Assembly: GCA_017441585.1 (NCBI GenBank) | Contig: JAFRWW010000020.1 | Coordinates: forward strand, 1 to 64,000 | Source of the DNA: Lachnospiraceae bacterium | GTDB taxonomy: Bacteria > Bacillota > Clostridia > Lachnospirales > Lachnospiraceae | Direction of reading: 5' to 3' | DNA length: 64,000 nucleotides | In this document: in pieces, positions 1-7,943 of the stretch | Numbering within the stretch: position 1 is the stretch's first letter | Layout: each line of letters opens with the position of its first letter | The notes under the pieces: generated by a model | Told to the model about the DNA's origin: nothing | The model's input: the letters and a program-made list of their open reading frames with translations, nothing else | The model's database searches: none | Position numbers and translations under genes: made by a program

Positions 1-185
1 CCATCAGGTCTTTGGCTCTGTTTTTTCTTTTGCATGACGACCGTTGATCTTTTGATCACAATGCGCATGCGGCGTCTTACAGGCGTTTTAAACTCAATTC
101 TGATTTTCAAAAGTGGATTCACGCTTTAGAAAACCATAGAGGACGAAATGTATAGTTGAATAATTTGTATGGACATGATCTGTTT

Positions 186-212
186 CATAATTCTCATGAA
201 TGAGAAATTATG
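186..212. promoter_or_regulatory. near-palindrome upstream of TNT toxin gene
   Basis: The arms CATAATTCTCAT and ATGAGAAATTATG form an inverted repeat with one inserted base, ending 25 bp before the toxin start codon. It could be an operator or a hairpin in the leader. The rest of 1-236 shows no open frame or RNA gene that I can recognise. Confidence 0.3.
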
Positions 213-236
213 ATATGATGGAAAGGAATATGATTA

Positions 237-722
237 ATGAAAGTGTTCAATTGTTTTAGACAGGAAGTCAGGGCAAATAGTAAAAGGCTCGCTTCCCCGG
301 GTTTCGGTTATTATGATAAAAACGGAGTACCGCATCCTTATTGGAAGGAAGAGGATGAAGTCGTAGATTCCCGAGGATTTCTTAAGACATATTCTGGAAC
401 TGATGGGTATTATGACATCATAGAATTGCCGAAGGGTACTATGCTGTGTCGATATGGGGCACCATATAGTGATATGACTGCCTTAAAAGGAACGGCATAT
501 GATGAATTAAGCCTGCCGTATGATATTAATTCGATTGAGTACCATGAGTATGAAGTGATTACAGATGGTGTTTTTGTCAGATGTATTGTAAAACGTGGGA
601 TAGTAGCACCTATGTTTGACAGCCCCGGGGGAGCGGTACAGTTTCAACATGAACGCATAATTCAGGCAGAACTGGAAACAGGGAGATTAAGGGAGGATAT
701 GCAATGGTTAGTGACAAAGTAA
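237..722 (+). CDS. TNT-domain NAD+ glycohydrolase toxin (orphan toxin module)
   Basis: This 161-residue protein matches the TNT family (tuberculosis necrotizing toxin, DUF4237), whose members hydrolyse NAD+. Visible family features are the early RYGAPYSD segment (about residue 72), the SLPYD segment (about 93) and the C-terminal GIVAPMFDSPGGAVQF block (about 121-136). The family domain usually sits at the C-terminus of a long secreted polymorphic toxin. Here it is nearly alone, with only about 40 residues ahead of the core and no signal peptide or export domain. A stop codon lies two codons before the ATG, so it is not a fused fragment of an upstream frame. The ribosome site GGAAAGGA lies 9 bp upstream. 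The next gene overlaps its 3' end and is the likely immunity gene. It may be a stored cassette downstream of a full-length toxin lying off the window. Confidence 0.72.
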   Translation: MKVFNCFRQEVRANSKRLASPGFGYYDKNGVPHPYWKEEDEVVDSRGFLKTYSGTDGYYDIIELPKGTMLCRYGAPYSDMTALKGTAYDELSLPYDINSIEYHEYEVITDGVFVRCIVKRGIVAPMFDSPGGAVQFQHERIIQAELETGRLREDMQWLVTK

Positions 723-1003
723 AGAATTGTGAAGTGGCACTTCGGGAATTACTTTTGTCTGAATTTCCGGATACATATTTCTCTGTTAATGGGTATCAGG
801 AAGATTCTGTGTGTATGGAAACTGTCCAGGATGGCTGGCAGGTTTATATCGGGAATCGGAATAATAAGGACCAATTATCCACTTTTTCTAATATCATGGA
901 AGCAAGTTTTGATATGATAAGAAAATTGTGCTGTAATGAGGATAAAGCTAATAATTTGATCAATACCTTTTTAGAGGCCATACTGGCAGAAAAAACTGCG
1001 TGA
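704..1003 (+). CDS. probable immunity protein for the TNT toxin
   Basis: This is a small 99-residue soluble acidic protein with no motif I can name. Its start lies 19 bp inside the toxin gene, with GGAGG 7 bp upstream, so the two are translationally coupled. In polymorphic-toxin loci the gene immediately after a toxin module nearly always encodes its cognate immunity protein. The role is inferred from this arrangement and the small soluble character, not from a recognised fold. If correct, it binds and blocks the NAD+ glycohydrolase in the cytoplasm. Confidence 0.55.
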   Translation: MVSDKVKNCEVALRELLLSEFPDTYFSVNGYQEDSVCMETVQDGWQVYIGNRNNKDQLSTFSNIMEASFDMIRKLCCNEDKANNLINTFLEAILAEKTA

Positions 1004-1004
1004 T

Positions 1005-1669
1005 CTAAAACCTTCGGCCGGAGCCTGAGTGGGTGCGCCCCGAGGAACTCCTGTAGCTGCTCGAATATGAGGATCGGTGGCTGCTGCTCGAGGATGAGCT
1101 GCTCCCGGAGTATGTGCTTTTGTGTACCGGTGAGTAGGTCGTGGTGGTGGAAGAGGAGAGAAATCTGTCATTTCCCGTCACACTGAGGCTTCCGTCCACG
1201 AGGTATAAATCTGCATTCAGGGACAGAGCAGGAGTATCCATTTTCTTTTTTGCACTGTTGAGCGAAATGTTGGCAAAGATCGCACCCAGGATAAGTCCGG
1301 TTATGCCGATAAAGCTCCAGTACATGGTCGATCTGGGGACGCGGCCGGTTTTTCCATACGTCCGAGTTTATCCAGATATATCGTAAGGCCGCCGTAAATA
1401 TCATCACTGTAATCTGCCTTGTCACTAAAATATCCCAGAAGTCTGTCTTCATTTACCTCAGTGAGTTTATCATCTCCCTTGCCGGATGCATAGATCATGG
1501 CATTGCGGTAGTATCCCCTCTTGTTCAAAAATATGATCAAAGCGATCCCGTCGTAGTTGTCACCAAAGCCATAGCCGCAGCACTCATAATACTTTTTGGC
1601 ATATTCTTCTATATCCATTCCCGCATCATAGCGGGTAGTATGGACCACTATATCATAAAATGGGATTAT
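1005..1669 (-). pseudogene. TPM-domain (YgcG-like) membrane protein, truncated and frameshifted
   Basis: Two minus-strand frames join into one TPM-family protein. The segment 1669-1340 encodes the middle of a TPM domain (EEYAKKYYECCGYGFGDN and a DGIALIIF strand). After a one-base frame change near 1335-1350, the segment 1325-1005 continues with a transmembrane helix (FIGITGLILGAIFANI) and a Ser/Arg-rich tail ending SGSGRRF, as in the family. The N-terminal signal peptide and first half of the TPM domain are missing, and a TAA sits at 1670-1672 in frame. Truncation plus frameshift indicates a decayed gene. Confidence 0.7.
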
Positions 1670-1681
1670 TTAAGAATTAAT

Positions 1682-1708
1682 TCTAAGGTACCAATTTGGC
1701 ACCTTAGA
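1682..1708. promoter_or_regulatory. 27-bp near-perfect palindrome (candidate operator)
   Basis: The arms TCTAAGGT-CCAA and TTGG-ACCTTAGA are symmetric around a central T, with a single non-matching pair of positions. The site lies between a decayed gene on the minus strand and the gene starting at 1843, about 50 bp upstream of a TATAAT at 1760-1765. The size and symmetry suit a dimeric repressor site. There is no poly-T tail for a terminator. Confidence 0.4.
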
Positions 1709-1842
1709 TTTGGAACAAAACATATGTTTAAAATGCTTACCCTTTACCAATATATGAGGTATAATATAGTCACTGTTGATCTTCTGGCACATTAATGGTA
1801 CAGACGTGTGTATAGGTATATCGGTGCACAGGGAGAGATAAA

Positions 1843-2388
1843 ATGAAGAGGTGGAAAAAAATATGTGCCATCATAGCATCCGTGGTGCTTGCAGCAACTA
1901 TGTTAATGCTTCTCGTTAATTATCTGTTGAATAAATATAGTATTCCGGATAAAACAGAACGACTTAATAATCTTAAGAAGTGCTATGGCATAACTGATTT
2001 AAAAGAGATGGATAGGTCCTTGATCGTAGGTGATATACAGGCAGCTCTTTCAAGGTACACAAATTGGGATACCCTTTTTCTTTCAGAGCATTTTAAGACA
2101 AAGTACAAAAACAGAAAAAATATATTGGATGATGTAAACAATATCGCAAATATCAGGAGTGGTTTGACAAATGAAAATGGAGACTACGTAGTCATTATCT
2201 TTGCTGAAAAGAAGCATCGCATTTTCGATATTGATGAATCAGATGACGTAACAACGCAATATCGTTTTAAATACGTGTTAAACGATGCAGGTGAAATAGA
2301 TGACCTGATTCTGTTAAAAAAAATGGATGTTTATACTATAAATGGCGAACCTGTTGATGAAAGCGAATGGTATGGATGGCAGGAGTAA
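1843..2388 (+). CDS. hypothetical membrane-anchored protein
   Basis: This is a 181-residue protein with a basic N-terminus and one transmembrane segment (about residues 8-28), followed by a soluble domain presumably outside the membrane. The soluble part is mixed alpha/beta and ends in a tryptophan-rich tail (SEWYGWQE). I recognise no catalytic motif. Start: GGGAGAG lies 7 bp before the ATG. A TATAAT at 1760-1765 with a poor -35 may be its promoter. Family unknown. Confidence 0.6.
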   Translation: MKRWKKICAIIASVVLAATMLMLLVNYLLNKYSIPDKTERLNNLKKCYGITDLKEMDRSLIVGDIQAALSRYTNWDTLFLSEHFKTKYKNRKNILDDVNNIANIRSGLTNENGDYVVIIFAEKKHRIFDIDESDDVTTQYRFKYVLNDAGEIDDLILLKKMDVYTINGEPVDESEWYGWQE

Positions 2389-2454
2389 ATGATTATGAGA
2401 TAAGTGGTGTAAGCATATTTGAAACAATAAAGTGGATAAATGGGGGATAATGCT

Positions 2455-2949
2455 ATGGCAGAAGAAAAGATCATATTTGAAGCGATTCCGATGGCACTTG
2501 ATGAGATGAAGGTGCTTAAGGAGGCACAGATGGATACGCCCTTTAAGACGGCGGCCCTTACAGTGGCTGCGCTTTGCGTGTATCCGAAGGACAGGGATGA
2601 GTCCCTTAAGATGCTTGAATTTTTGAAGGGGCCGGCGGGTTTAAGTTCTATGGAACAGCAGTTCATCCGTGACAGGTTTATGGACAAGGATTATGTGCCC
2701 AGATCATTTTTTGACGGGGCCCTTCCCGGGAATGATTATAAGCCGTCAGAGCCTTTCACCCTTACGATAAGCGAGAATCCTTATTCCTATCAGGAAGAGG
2801 GTTATGCAAAACTGTATCTTAAGTCAGGGGGAGCCGATTCACCAAGGGCGATCCAGATGCGAAAGGCGAAGGACGGGAAGTGGTATCTGTGGGAGCAGTT
2901 TCTGCTCGCTGATATAAGGAAGCCGGAAAGTGCCGATCCCTGGGCGTGA
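2455..2949 (+). CDS. DUF6935-like conserved protein
   Basis: This 164-residue cytoplasmic protein resembles the DUF6935 family common in Lachnospiraceae. Characteristic segments are the PMALDEMKVLKEA start, the YKxA-like KTAALTVAALCVYP helix, FIRDRFMDKDYVPRSFF, ISENPYSYQEEGYAKL, and the KWYLWEQFLLADIRKP C-terminus. The function of the family is unknown. An in-frame ATG five codons earlier exists, but GGGGGA is spaced 8 bp from the ATG used here and would overlap the earlier one. It stands alone, with no operon partner. Confidence 0.65.
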   Translation: MAEEKIIFEAIPMALDEMKVLKEAQMDTPFKTAALTVAALCVYPKDRDESLKMLEFLKGPAGLSSMEQQFIRDRFMDKDYVPRSFFDGALPGNDYKPSEPFTLTISENPYSYQEEGYAKLYLKSGGADSPRAIQMRKAKDGKWYLWEQFLLADIRKPESADPWA

Positions 2950-3036
2950 GATGCCCTCCGTGCTGTAACCTGTCATGATTTAAGACAGGCATAAAGCGAC
3001 GATATCCGGGGATATTCGCGGAATGATCGGTATAAA

Positions 3037-3065
3037 TTGCCATATCCGATAAATTATGTTATCAT
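3037..3065 (+). promoter_or_regulatory. sigma-A type promoter of the D,D-carboxypeptidase gene
   Basis: TTGCCA (3037-3042) and TATCAT (3060-3065) are separated by 17 bp. The predicted transcription start, near 3072, would fall only a few bases before the ATG at 3074. Confidence 0.45.
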
Positions 3066-3073
3066 TGTCGAAT

Positions 3074-4522
3074 ATGAAAAAGACTCTACGCAGGGCGATA
3101 GCCATCTGGCTGACCCTTTTTATCACAATAAACATGGTGCTTCTGGTTTTTGCGGAGCCTACGGGTGAGGACCTGCTCAATGAAAACCGGAGCCTTCATA
3201 TCGAAAGTAATGACATCTACGGCTGGCCTAAGGGGCCTGTGGTAGGTGCCAGTTCTGCATGCCTGATGGACGCCAATTCAGGCACGATCCTTTATGCAAA
3301 AAATATGGATACACCCATGTATCCTGCCTCCACCACAAAGGTTATGACCTGTCTTCTTGCGGTGGAAAACTGTCAGCTGGATGAGATAGTTACCTTTTCT
3401 AATGAAGCGGTATATGGAATAGAGAGGGATTCATCCAACGTGGGTATAGACGTGGGTCAGGAGATGACCATGGAGGAGTGCCTCTATTGTATTTTGCTGG
3501 CGTCGGCCAATGAGGTGGCCAGTGCCGTGGCAGAGCATGTGGGAGGTTCCATAGAGGGCTTTGCCGACATGATGAACAAAAGAGCGGCAGAGCTGGGCTG
3601 TACCAATACCCATTTTATGAATGCAAATGGCCTGCATAATGATGATCATTATACCAGCGCTCATGATCTGGCTCTCATTACCGCAGAGTTTTTTAAAAAT
3701 GAAACTTTAAGGAATATCGCTTCCACCAGTTATTATACGATCTATCCCAGCGCAAAGCAGCCCGATGAGTTCGGCCTTACCAACCATCATAAGATGCTTT
3801 CCGGCAGGTCACATGCCTATGAATATATAGTGGGCGGAAAGACCGGTTATACCACCGTGGCCCATCAGACTCTGGCCAGCTGTGCGGAAAAGGATGGTAT
3901 GCTGCTGGTATGTACCGTCATGAGGGATGAGAGGCCATACCAGTATGAGGACACGGCCGCACTTTTTGATTACGGCTTTGAGAATTTTAAAAACATAAAT
4001 ATAGCGGACAACGAGTCCAACTATTCACTGGATACATCTACTTTCTTTGACACGGATATAGATATCTTCGGCAGTTCAAAAGATCTGTTTACCATAGACA
4101 GATCCGATGTGATCACCATCCCGAACGATGTGAATTTTGATGAGCTTACGTCAAAGCTTACTTATGATGAGAGCGGTGACAATAACATCCTGGCCACCAT
4201 AACCTATTATCTGGGGGAGACGAGTGTGGGCTCCGGCAGCATCCTGGTGAACAACAGCGAGGTTAAGGAATTCGAATTTGGCAAAAAGCCCGTGAAGGAG
4301 CGGGTTACCCTGGATGAGGAGATAGAAAAAAGCGGAAAGAGCATTGTCTTTGTGGATATAAAAAAGGTGCTCCTTATCATAGGTATCGTAATAGGCGGAT
4401 GTCTGCTGATCTTTATCCTGCAGGCCATAGCCAGGAATTACAGCTTTGCCAGCAGGCGCAGACGTAAGATAATCAAGAAGCATAAAAGATACCGTTCGGA
4501 GTTTGATGATTTTGATTTCTGA
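3074..4522 (+). CDS. D-alanyl-D-alanine carboxypeptidase (PBP5/DacF type)
   Basis: This penicillin-binding protein trims the terminal D-Ala of peptidoglycan stem peptides outside the membrane. The 482-residue protein has an N-terminal hydrophobic segment (about residues 7-27, ending VFAE) as a signal peptide. The active-site motifs are STTK (Ser86, Lys89), SAN (145-147) and KTG (257-259), in the order and spacing of peptidase family S11. A C-terminal beta domain follows, then a transmembrane helix (about 418-440) and a basic tail rich in Arg/Lys. No Shine-Dalgarno is visible before either in-frame ATG (3056 or 3074). The later one is used because a good promoter overlaps the earlier one. The C-terminal anchor is a true helix rather than the amphipathic type of E. 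coli PBP5. Confidence 0.9.
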   Translation: MKKTLRRAIAIWLTLFITINMVLLVFAEPTGEDLLNENRSLHIESNDIYGWPKGPVVGASSACLMDANSGTILYAKNMDTPMYPASTTKVMTCLLAVENCQLDEIVTFSNEAVYGIERDSSNVGIDVGQEMTMEECLYCILLASANEVASAVAEHVGGSIEGFADMMNKRAAELGCTNTHFMNANGLHNDDHYTSAHDLALITAEFFKNETLRNIASTSYYTIYPSAKQPDEFGLTNHHKMLSGRSHAYEYIVGGKTGYTTVAHQTLASCAEKDGMLLVCTVMRDERPYQYEDTAALFDYGFENFKNINIADNESNYSLDTSTFFDTDIDIFGSSKDLFTIDRSDVITIPNDVNFDELTSKLTYDESGDNNILATITYYLGETSVGSGSILVNNSEVKEFEFGKKPVKERVTLDEEIEKSGKSIVFVDIKKVLLIIGIVIGGCLLIFILQAIARNYSFASRRRRKIIKKHKRYRSEFDDFDF

Positions 4523-4605
4523 GGTAACTTTGGTAGTGTCAAGTGATCTATGAAAGAATGAGTTGAAAGAAAAAGGCTCAGATGAACCTTATGGGAGGTG
4601 TAGCT

Positions 4606-4821
4606 ATGGATGATGTAGAAAATATCATAAATATACTGGATGATATGTGCCGCTCAGGCAACAGCCGCATAAAGGTGAATGTGACCGAGGATGAGGCACA
4701 GGGCAGCATGAAAAAAGAATATCATCATGGCAGATGTGATGTGGGAAGTCCTTTTGCCAAGGGCACCATAAGGAATTTCGGAAATGATATCATAGATACC
4801 ATGGACGCGGGCTGTTCATGA
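4606..4821 (+). CDS. conserved small hypothetical protein
   Basis: This is a 71-residue acidic protein (MDDVENIINILDDMC...) with a KKEYHHGRCDVGSPFAKG segment in the middle. It contains four cysteines and a His pair but no complete metal-binding motif. The start is set by GGGAGGT spaced 7 bp from ATG 4606; an in-frame ATG eight codons earlier has no suitable site. It resembles short proteins of unknown function found in related Clostridia. I cannot assign a role. Confidence 0.6.
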   Translation: MDDVENIINILDDMCRSGNSRIKVNVTEDEAQGSMKKEYHHGRCDVGSPFAKGTIRNFGNDIIDTMDAGCS

Positions 4822-4840
4822 GATCATTGACCAGCAATGT

Positions 4841-4962
4841 TGTTTTAGCGAAGCGTAGAATCATGAATGTTTGACACTTTAAATTGATTAAATAAAGATC
4901 CTTCGGCTAAAGCCTCAGGATGACAGTCGGTTTTGTCATTCTGAGCGAAGCGAAGAATCATG
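4841..4962. repeat. dispersed palindromic repeat A (complete copy)
   Basis: A left arm at 4897-4925 (GATCCTTCGGCTAAAG then CCTCAGGATGACA) and a right arm at 4934-4959 (TGTCATTCTGAGCGAAG then CGAAGAATC) can fold on each other. A degenerate right-arm copy (AGCGAAGCGTAGAATCATGA) precedes them at about 4847. Related arms occur at 15570-15604, 20866-20910, 34809-34853, 50393-50418 and 62371-62393. The element sits between two genes and may alter mRNA ends. Confidence 0.7.
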
Positions 4963-5028
4963 AAAGATCAAATATACAGGAAAAAGAAAATTCGTAGGAA
5001 TAATTTGAAAAATATCAGGAGGAGAAAC

Positions 5029-5895
5029 ATGAAACCCATCAAAGAAGGAAAAGTAAGAGAAATATATGATAACGGCGATACCCTTATCATGGTTGCCACC
5101 GACAGGATCAGCTGTTTTGACGTGATCTTAAAAAACGTGGTTAAAAATAAGGGTGCGGTTCTGACGCAGATGAGCAAGTTCTGGTTTGACTATACTCAGG
5201 ATATCCTGCCCAATCACATGGTTTCCACCGATGTGAATGATATGCCAGAGTTTTTCAGGACAGATGAGTTTAAGGGTAAGTCCATGATGTGCAAAAAACT
5301 TCAGATGCTGCCCATCGAGTGTATCGTCAGAGGTTATATCACCGGAAGCGGCTGGGCTTCATATCAGAAGGACGGCACCGTCTGCGGCATAAAGCTGCCT
5401 GAGGGCCTTAAGGAATCCGATAAGCTGCCTGAGCCCATCTATACCCCTTCCACCAAGGCTGAGATAGGGGATCATGATGAGAATATCAGTTTTGAGCAGA
5501 GCGTGGAGCATCTGGAAAAATATTTCCCCGGAAAAGGACAGGAATATGCCGAGAAGCTTCGCGACTGCACTATTGCCCTTTACAAAAAATGCGCCGATTA
5601 TGCGCTGACAAAGGGCATAATCATTGCGGATACGAAATTTGAATTCGGACTTAACGAAAAGGGTGAGATAGTCCTGGGCGATGAGATGCTCACACCGGAT
5701 TCATCCAGATTCTGGCCTGCCGAGGGTTATGAGAGCGGCCATTCACAGCCTTCTTTCGACAAGCAGTTTGCAAGAGACTGGCTCAAGGCAAACGAGGGCC
5801 ATGACTGGACCCTGCCTGAGGAGATAGTGGATAAGACTATCGAAAAGTATCTGTCGGCTTATAAGCTGCTCACCGGCAAGGATCTGGAAGTCTGA
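5029..5895 (+). CDS. purC: phosphoribosylaminoimidazole-succinocarboxamide synthase (SAICAR synthetase)
   Basis: PurC condenses CAIR with aspartate using ATP, step seven of de novo purine synthesis, in the cytoplasm. The 288-residue protein shows the family N-terminus [13 protein letters not shown], the [10 protein letters not shown] segment, the signature [16 protein letters not shown] and the SAICAR signature near [10 protein letters not shown]. Length is at the upper end for the family, as in many Clostridia that carry the longer form. The start is fixed by AGGAGGAG 4 bp before ATG 5029; the open frame extends 23 codons further upstream but that part is repeat-derived. It stands apart from other purine genes here. 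Confidence 0.95.
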   Translation: MKPIKEGKVREIYDNGDTLIMVATDRISCFDVILKNVVKNKGAVLTQMSKFWFDYTQDILPNHMVSTDVNDMPEFFRTDEFKGKSMMCKKLQMLPIECIVRGYITGSGWASYQKDGTVCGIKLPEGLKESDKLPEPIYTPSTKAEIGDHDENISFEQSVEHLEKYFPGKGQEYAEKLRDCTIALYKKCADYALTKGIIIADTKFEFGLNEKGEIVLGDEMLTPDSSRFWPAEGYESGHSQPSFDKQFARDWLKANEGHDWTLPEEIVDKTIEKYLSAYKLLTGKDLEV

Positions 5896-5993
5896 AAAGT
5901 AAGCAGATTTTTTGATAACTGAAATAAAGCAGTATATGATAATCGGTGAAATACGGTCAGATATAAACGAAGGTTTAGTTAGGAGATAATGAG

Positions 5994-7052
5994 TTGACCT
6001 GGAAAAAATTTACCATTAAAACCAGATCCGAAGCCGAAGAGGTCATAACGGGGATACTGGCATCCCTGGATATTTTCAGCGTGGAAATAGAGGACAGCGT
6101 CCCTTTGACTGATGAGGAAAAGGCGCAGATGTTCGTGGACATCGCCCCTGAGAGAAATGATGACGGGATAGCTTATGTCAGCTTTTATCTCTCCGATGAG
6201 GAAGGCGCTGAGGGTACGGATTCGCCTGAGAGTGGGGCAAAGAATGATTATAAGAGTATACTGACCTCTTTAAATAAAGCCATCCTCGAGTATAAGGCAA
6301 ATAAGGATGATCCTTTTTATGTGGATATAGGCGAGTGCAGCATCACCACGACGGATACTGAGGATGCGGACTGGATCAATAACTGGAAGCAGTATTTCAA
6401 GAGCTTTACCATAGATGATATCCTTTTCATTCCTTCATGGGAGACGGAGGGCATCAGTGATGAGGAACTGATCGAAAAGTATTCGAAAAATGGTGAAAAA
6501 GTGTCTATGGTGATCCATACGGATCCCGGCATGGCCTTTGGGACAGGGAAGCATGAAACCACGAGGCTGTGCATCCGTGCCATCAGAAAGGAATTGGAAG
6601 AGAGATCGTCAGCAGGTATGAAACTTCTCGACCTGGGTACGGGCTCGGGCATCCTTTCCCTTCTTGCTTTTAAATTTGGTGCAAAAAGTATCATGGCTAC
6701 CGATCTGGATGTGGCGGCCATCGATGCCTGCGAGGATAATTTTGCCAGAAATAACCTGACTGAGCAGGATTTCTCCCTGATAATAGGAAATATAATCGAC
6801 GATAAGTCGGTTCAGGATATGGTGGGCTATGACTGCTATGATGTGGTGGTGGCCAATATCCTGGCTGATATTCTGATCCCCATGACGCCCATGGCGGTGG
6901 CTGCTCTTAAAAAGGGCGGCACCTTTATTACTTCCGGCATAATCGAGGGCCGTGAAGGTGATGTGGCACAGGCTATGGAGGCAGCCGGCCTTTCGGATAT
7001 AAAGTGTGAATCCGACGGCGAGTGGAGATGCGTCACGGGGAGACTTTTGTAA
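5994..7052 (+). CDS. prmA: ribosomal protein L11 methyltransferase
   Basis: PrmA trimethylates lysines of ribosomal protein L11. The 352-residue protein has the small N-terminal substrate-binding domain (MTWKKFTIKTRSEAEE) and a C-terminal Rossmann domain. SAM motif I is LLDLGTGSGILSLLAF (about residues 208-223), with the acidic motif II ATDLD and the VVANILADILI segment. The GMAFGTGKHETTRLC block is family-specific. The start is TTG, 7 bp after AGGAGA; the nearby ATG at 5989 is out of frame and stops at once. Residues about 75-85 (EGTDSPESGAK) are an extra acidic loop. It overlaps rsmE by one base (TAATG). Confidence 0.93.
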   Translation: MTWKKFTIKTRSEAEEVITGILASLDIFSVEIEDSVPLTDEEKAQMFVDIAPERNDDGIAYVSFYLSDEEGAEGTDSPESGAKNDYKSILTSLNKAILEYKANKDDPFYVDIGECSITTTDTEDADWINNWKQYFKSFTIDDILFIPSWETEGISDEELIEKYSKNGEKVSMVIHTDPGMAFGTGKHETTRLCIRAIRKELEERSSAGMKLLDLGTGSGILSLLAFKFGAKSIMATDLDVAAIDACEDNFARNNLTEQDFSLIIGNIIDDKSVQDMVGYDCYDVVVANILADILIPMTPMAVAALKKGGTFITSGIIEGREGDVAQAMEAAGLSDIKCESDGEWRCVTGRLL

Positions 7053-7897
7053 TGCACCGGTTCTTTGCGGACAGTGATTCCATAAATGAAGAAGAGCATT
7101 TGATCAGCCTCACAGGTCCTGATGTGAATCATATCAAAAATGTACTCAGGATGAAGGTGGGGGATGAACTGCTGGTCTGCCTTAAGGATACAGAGGCCGG
7201 AAAAGATCCTGCCGGCATATCGGGATCAGGTGCTTTTTTTGATACAGCCGATGATCTGACAGATGATACCTGTAACGAGGATTCCCCTTTGGGAAATGAT
7301 TATAACTGCGTCATCGAAGAGATGAACTCAGATGAGGTTATCTGCAGGATCAGATTTGTCAAGCGTTCCGACAGCGAGCTTTCATCAAAGGTATACCTGT
7401 TCCAGGGACTGCCCAAGGGCGACAAGCTGGAGCTTGTGATACAAAAATGTGTGGAACTGGGGGTATATGAAGTAATACCCGTCAGCTGCCAAAGATCCGT
7501 AGTAAAACTGGATGACAAAAAGGCGGGAAAGAAGCGTGAGAGATGGCAGCAGATCGCCAAAGGCGCGGCAGAGCAGTCACACCGTAGCCTGATTCCCAAA
7601 GTACAGGCGCCCATGAGCATGAAAGAGGCTCTGGAATATGCCCAAAAGAATTGCAGTACAAAGCTGATACCCTATGAGCTTTGTACCGATGATATAAAAG
7701 AAACCAGAAGTATTCTTGAAAATCTGAAGGCCGGAGAATCCGTTGCCTTCTTTATCGGCCCTGAGGGGGGCTTTGATGAAAAGGAGATAGAGCAGTGTAT
7801 GGCGGCGGGCTTTACCCCCATCACCTTGGGAAAGCGGATCCTTCGCACGGAAACCGCCCCCATCACTGTTATGTCGTGGTTGTCCCTGTATCTGTAA
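7052..7897 (+). CDS. rsmE: 16S rRNA (uracil1498-N3)-methyltransferase
   Basis: RsmE methylates N3 of U1498 in 16S rRNA. The N-terminal PUA-like domain begins MHRFFADSD and contains HIKNVLRMKVGDELLVC. The C-terminal SPOUT domain carries the knot motifs FFIGPEGGFDEKEIEQC and LGKRILRTETA. At 281 residues it is some 35 longer than usual, owing to an acidic insertion (about residues 47-82, Asp/Gly rich) in the PUA domain between strands. The start ATG overlaps the prmA stop by one base; prmA-rsmE adjacency is conserved in Firmicutes, so both act in ribosome modification. Confidence 0.93.
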   Translation: MHRFFADSDSINEEEHLISLTGPDVNHIKNVLRMKVGDELLVCLKDTEAGKDPAGISGSGAFFDTADDLTDDTCNEDSPLGNDYNCVIEEMNSDEVICRIRFVKRSDSELSSKVYLFQGLPKGDKLELVIQKCVELGVYEVIPVSCQRSVVKLDDKKAGKKRERWQQIAKGAAEQSHRSLIPKVQAPMSMKEALEYAQKNCSTKLIPYELCTDDIKETRSILENLKAGESVAFFIGPEGGFDEKEIEQCMAAGFTPITLGKRILRTETAPITVMSWLSLYL

Positions 7898-7943
7898 AGA
7901 AAAGATGATCAATCCATAAAACTCAATGATCGGATGAGATGTT

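Noticed and set aside
1..236. Partial gene at the left edge
   Set aside because: Stops occur in all forward frames within a short distance, and no recognisable peptide is encoded on either strand.
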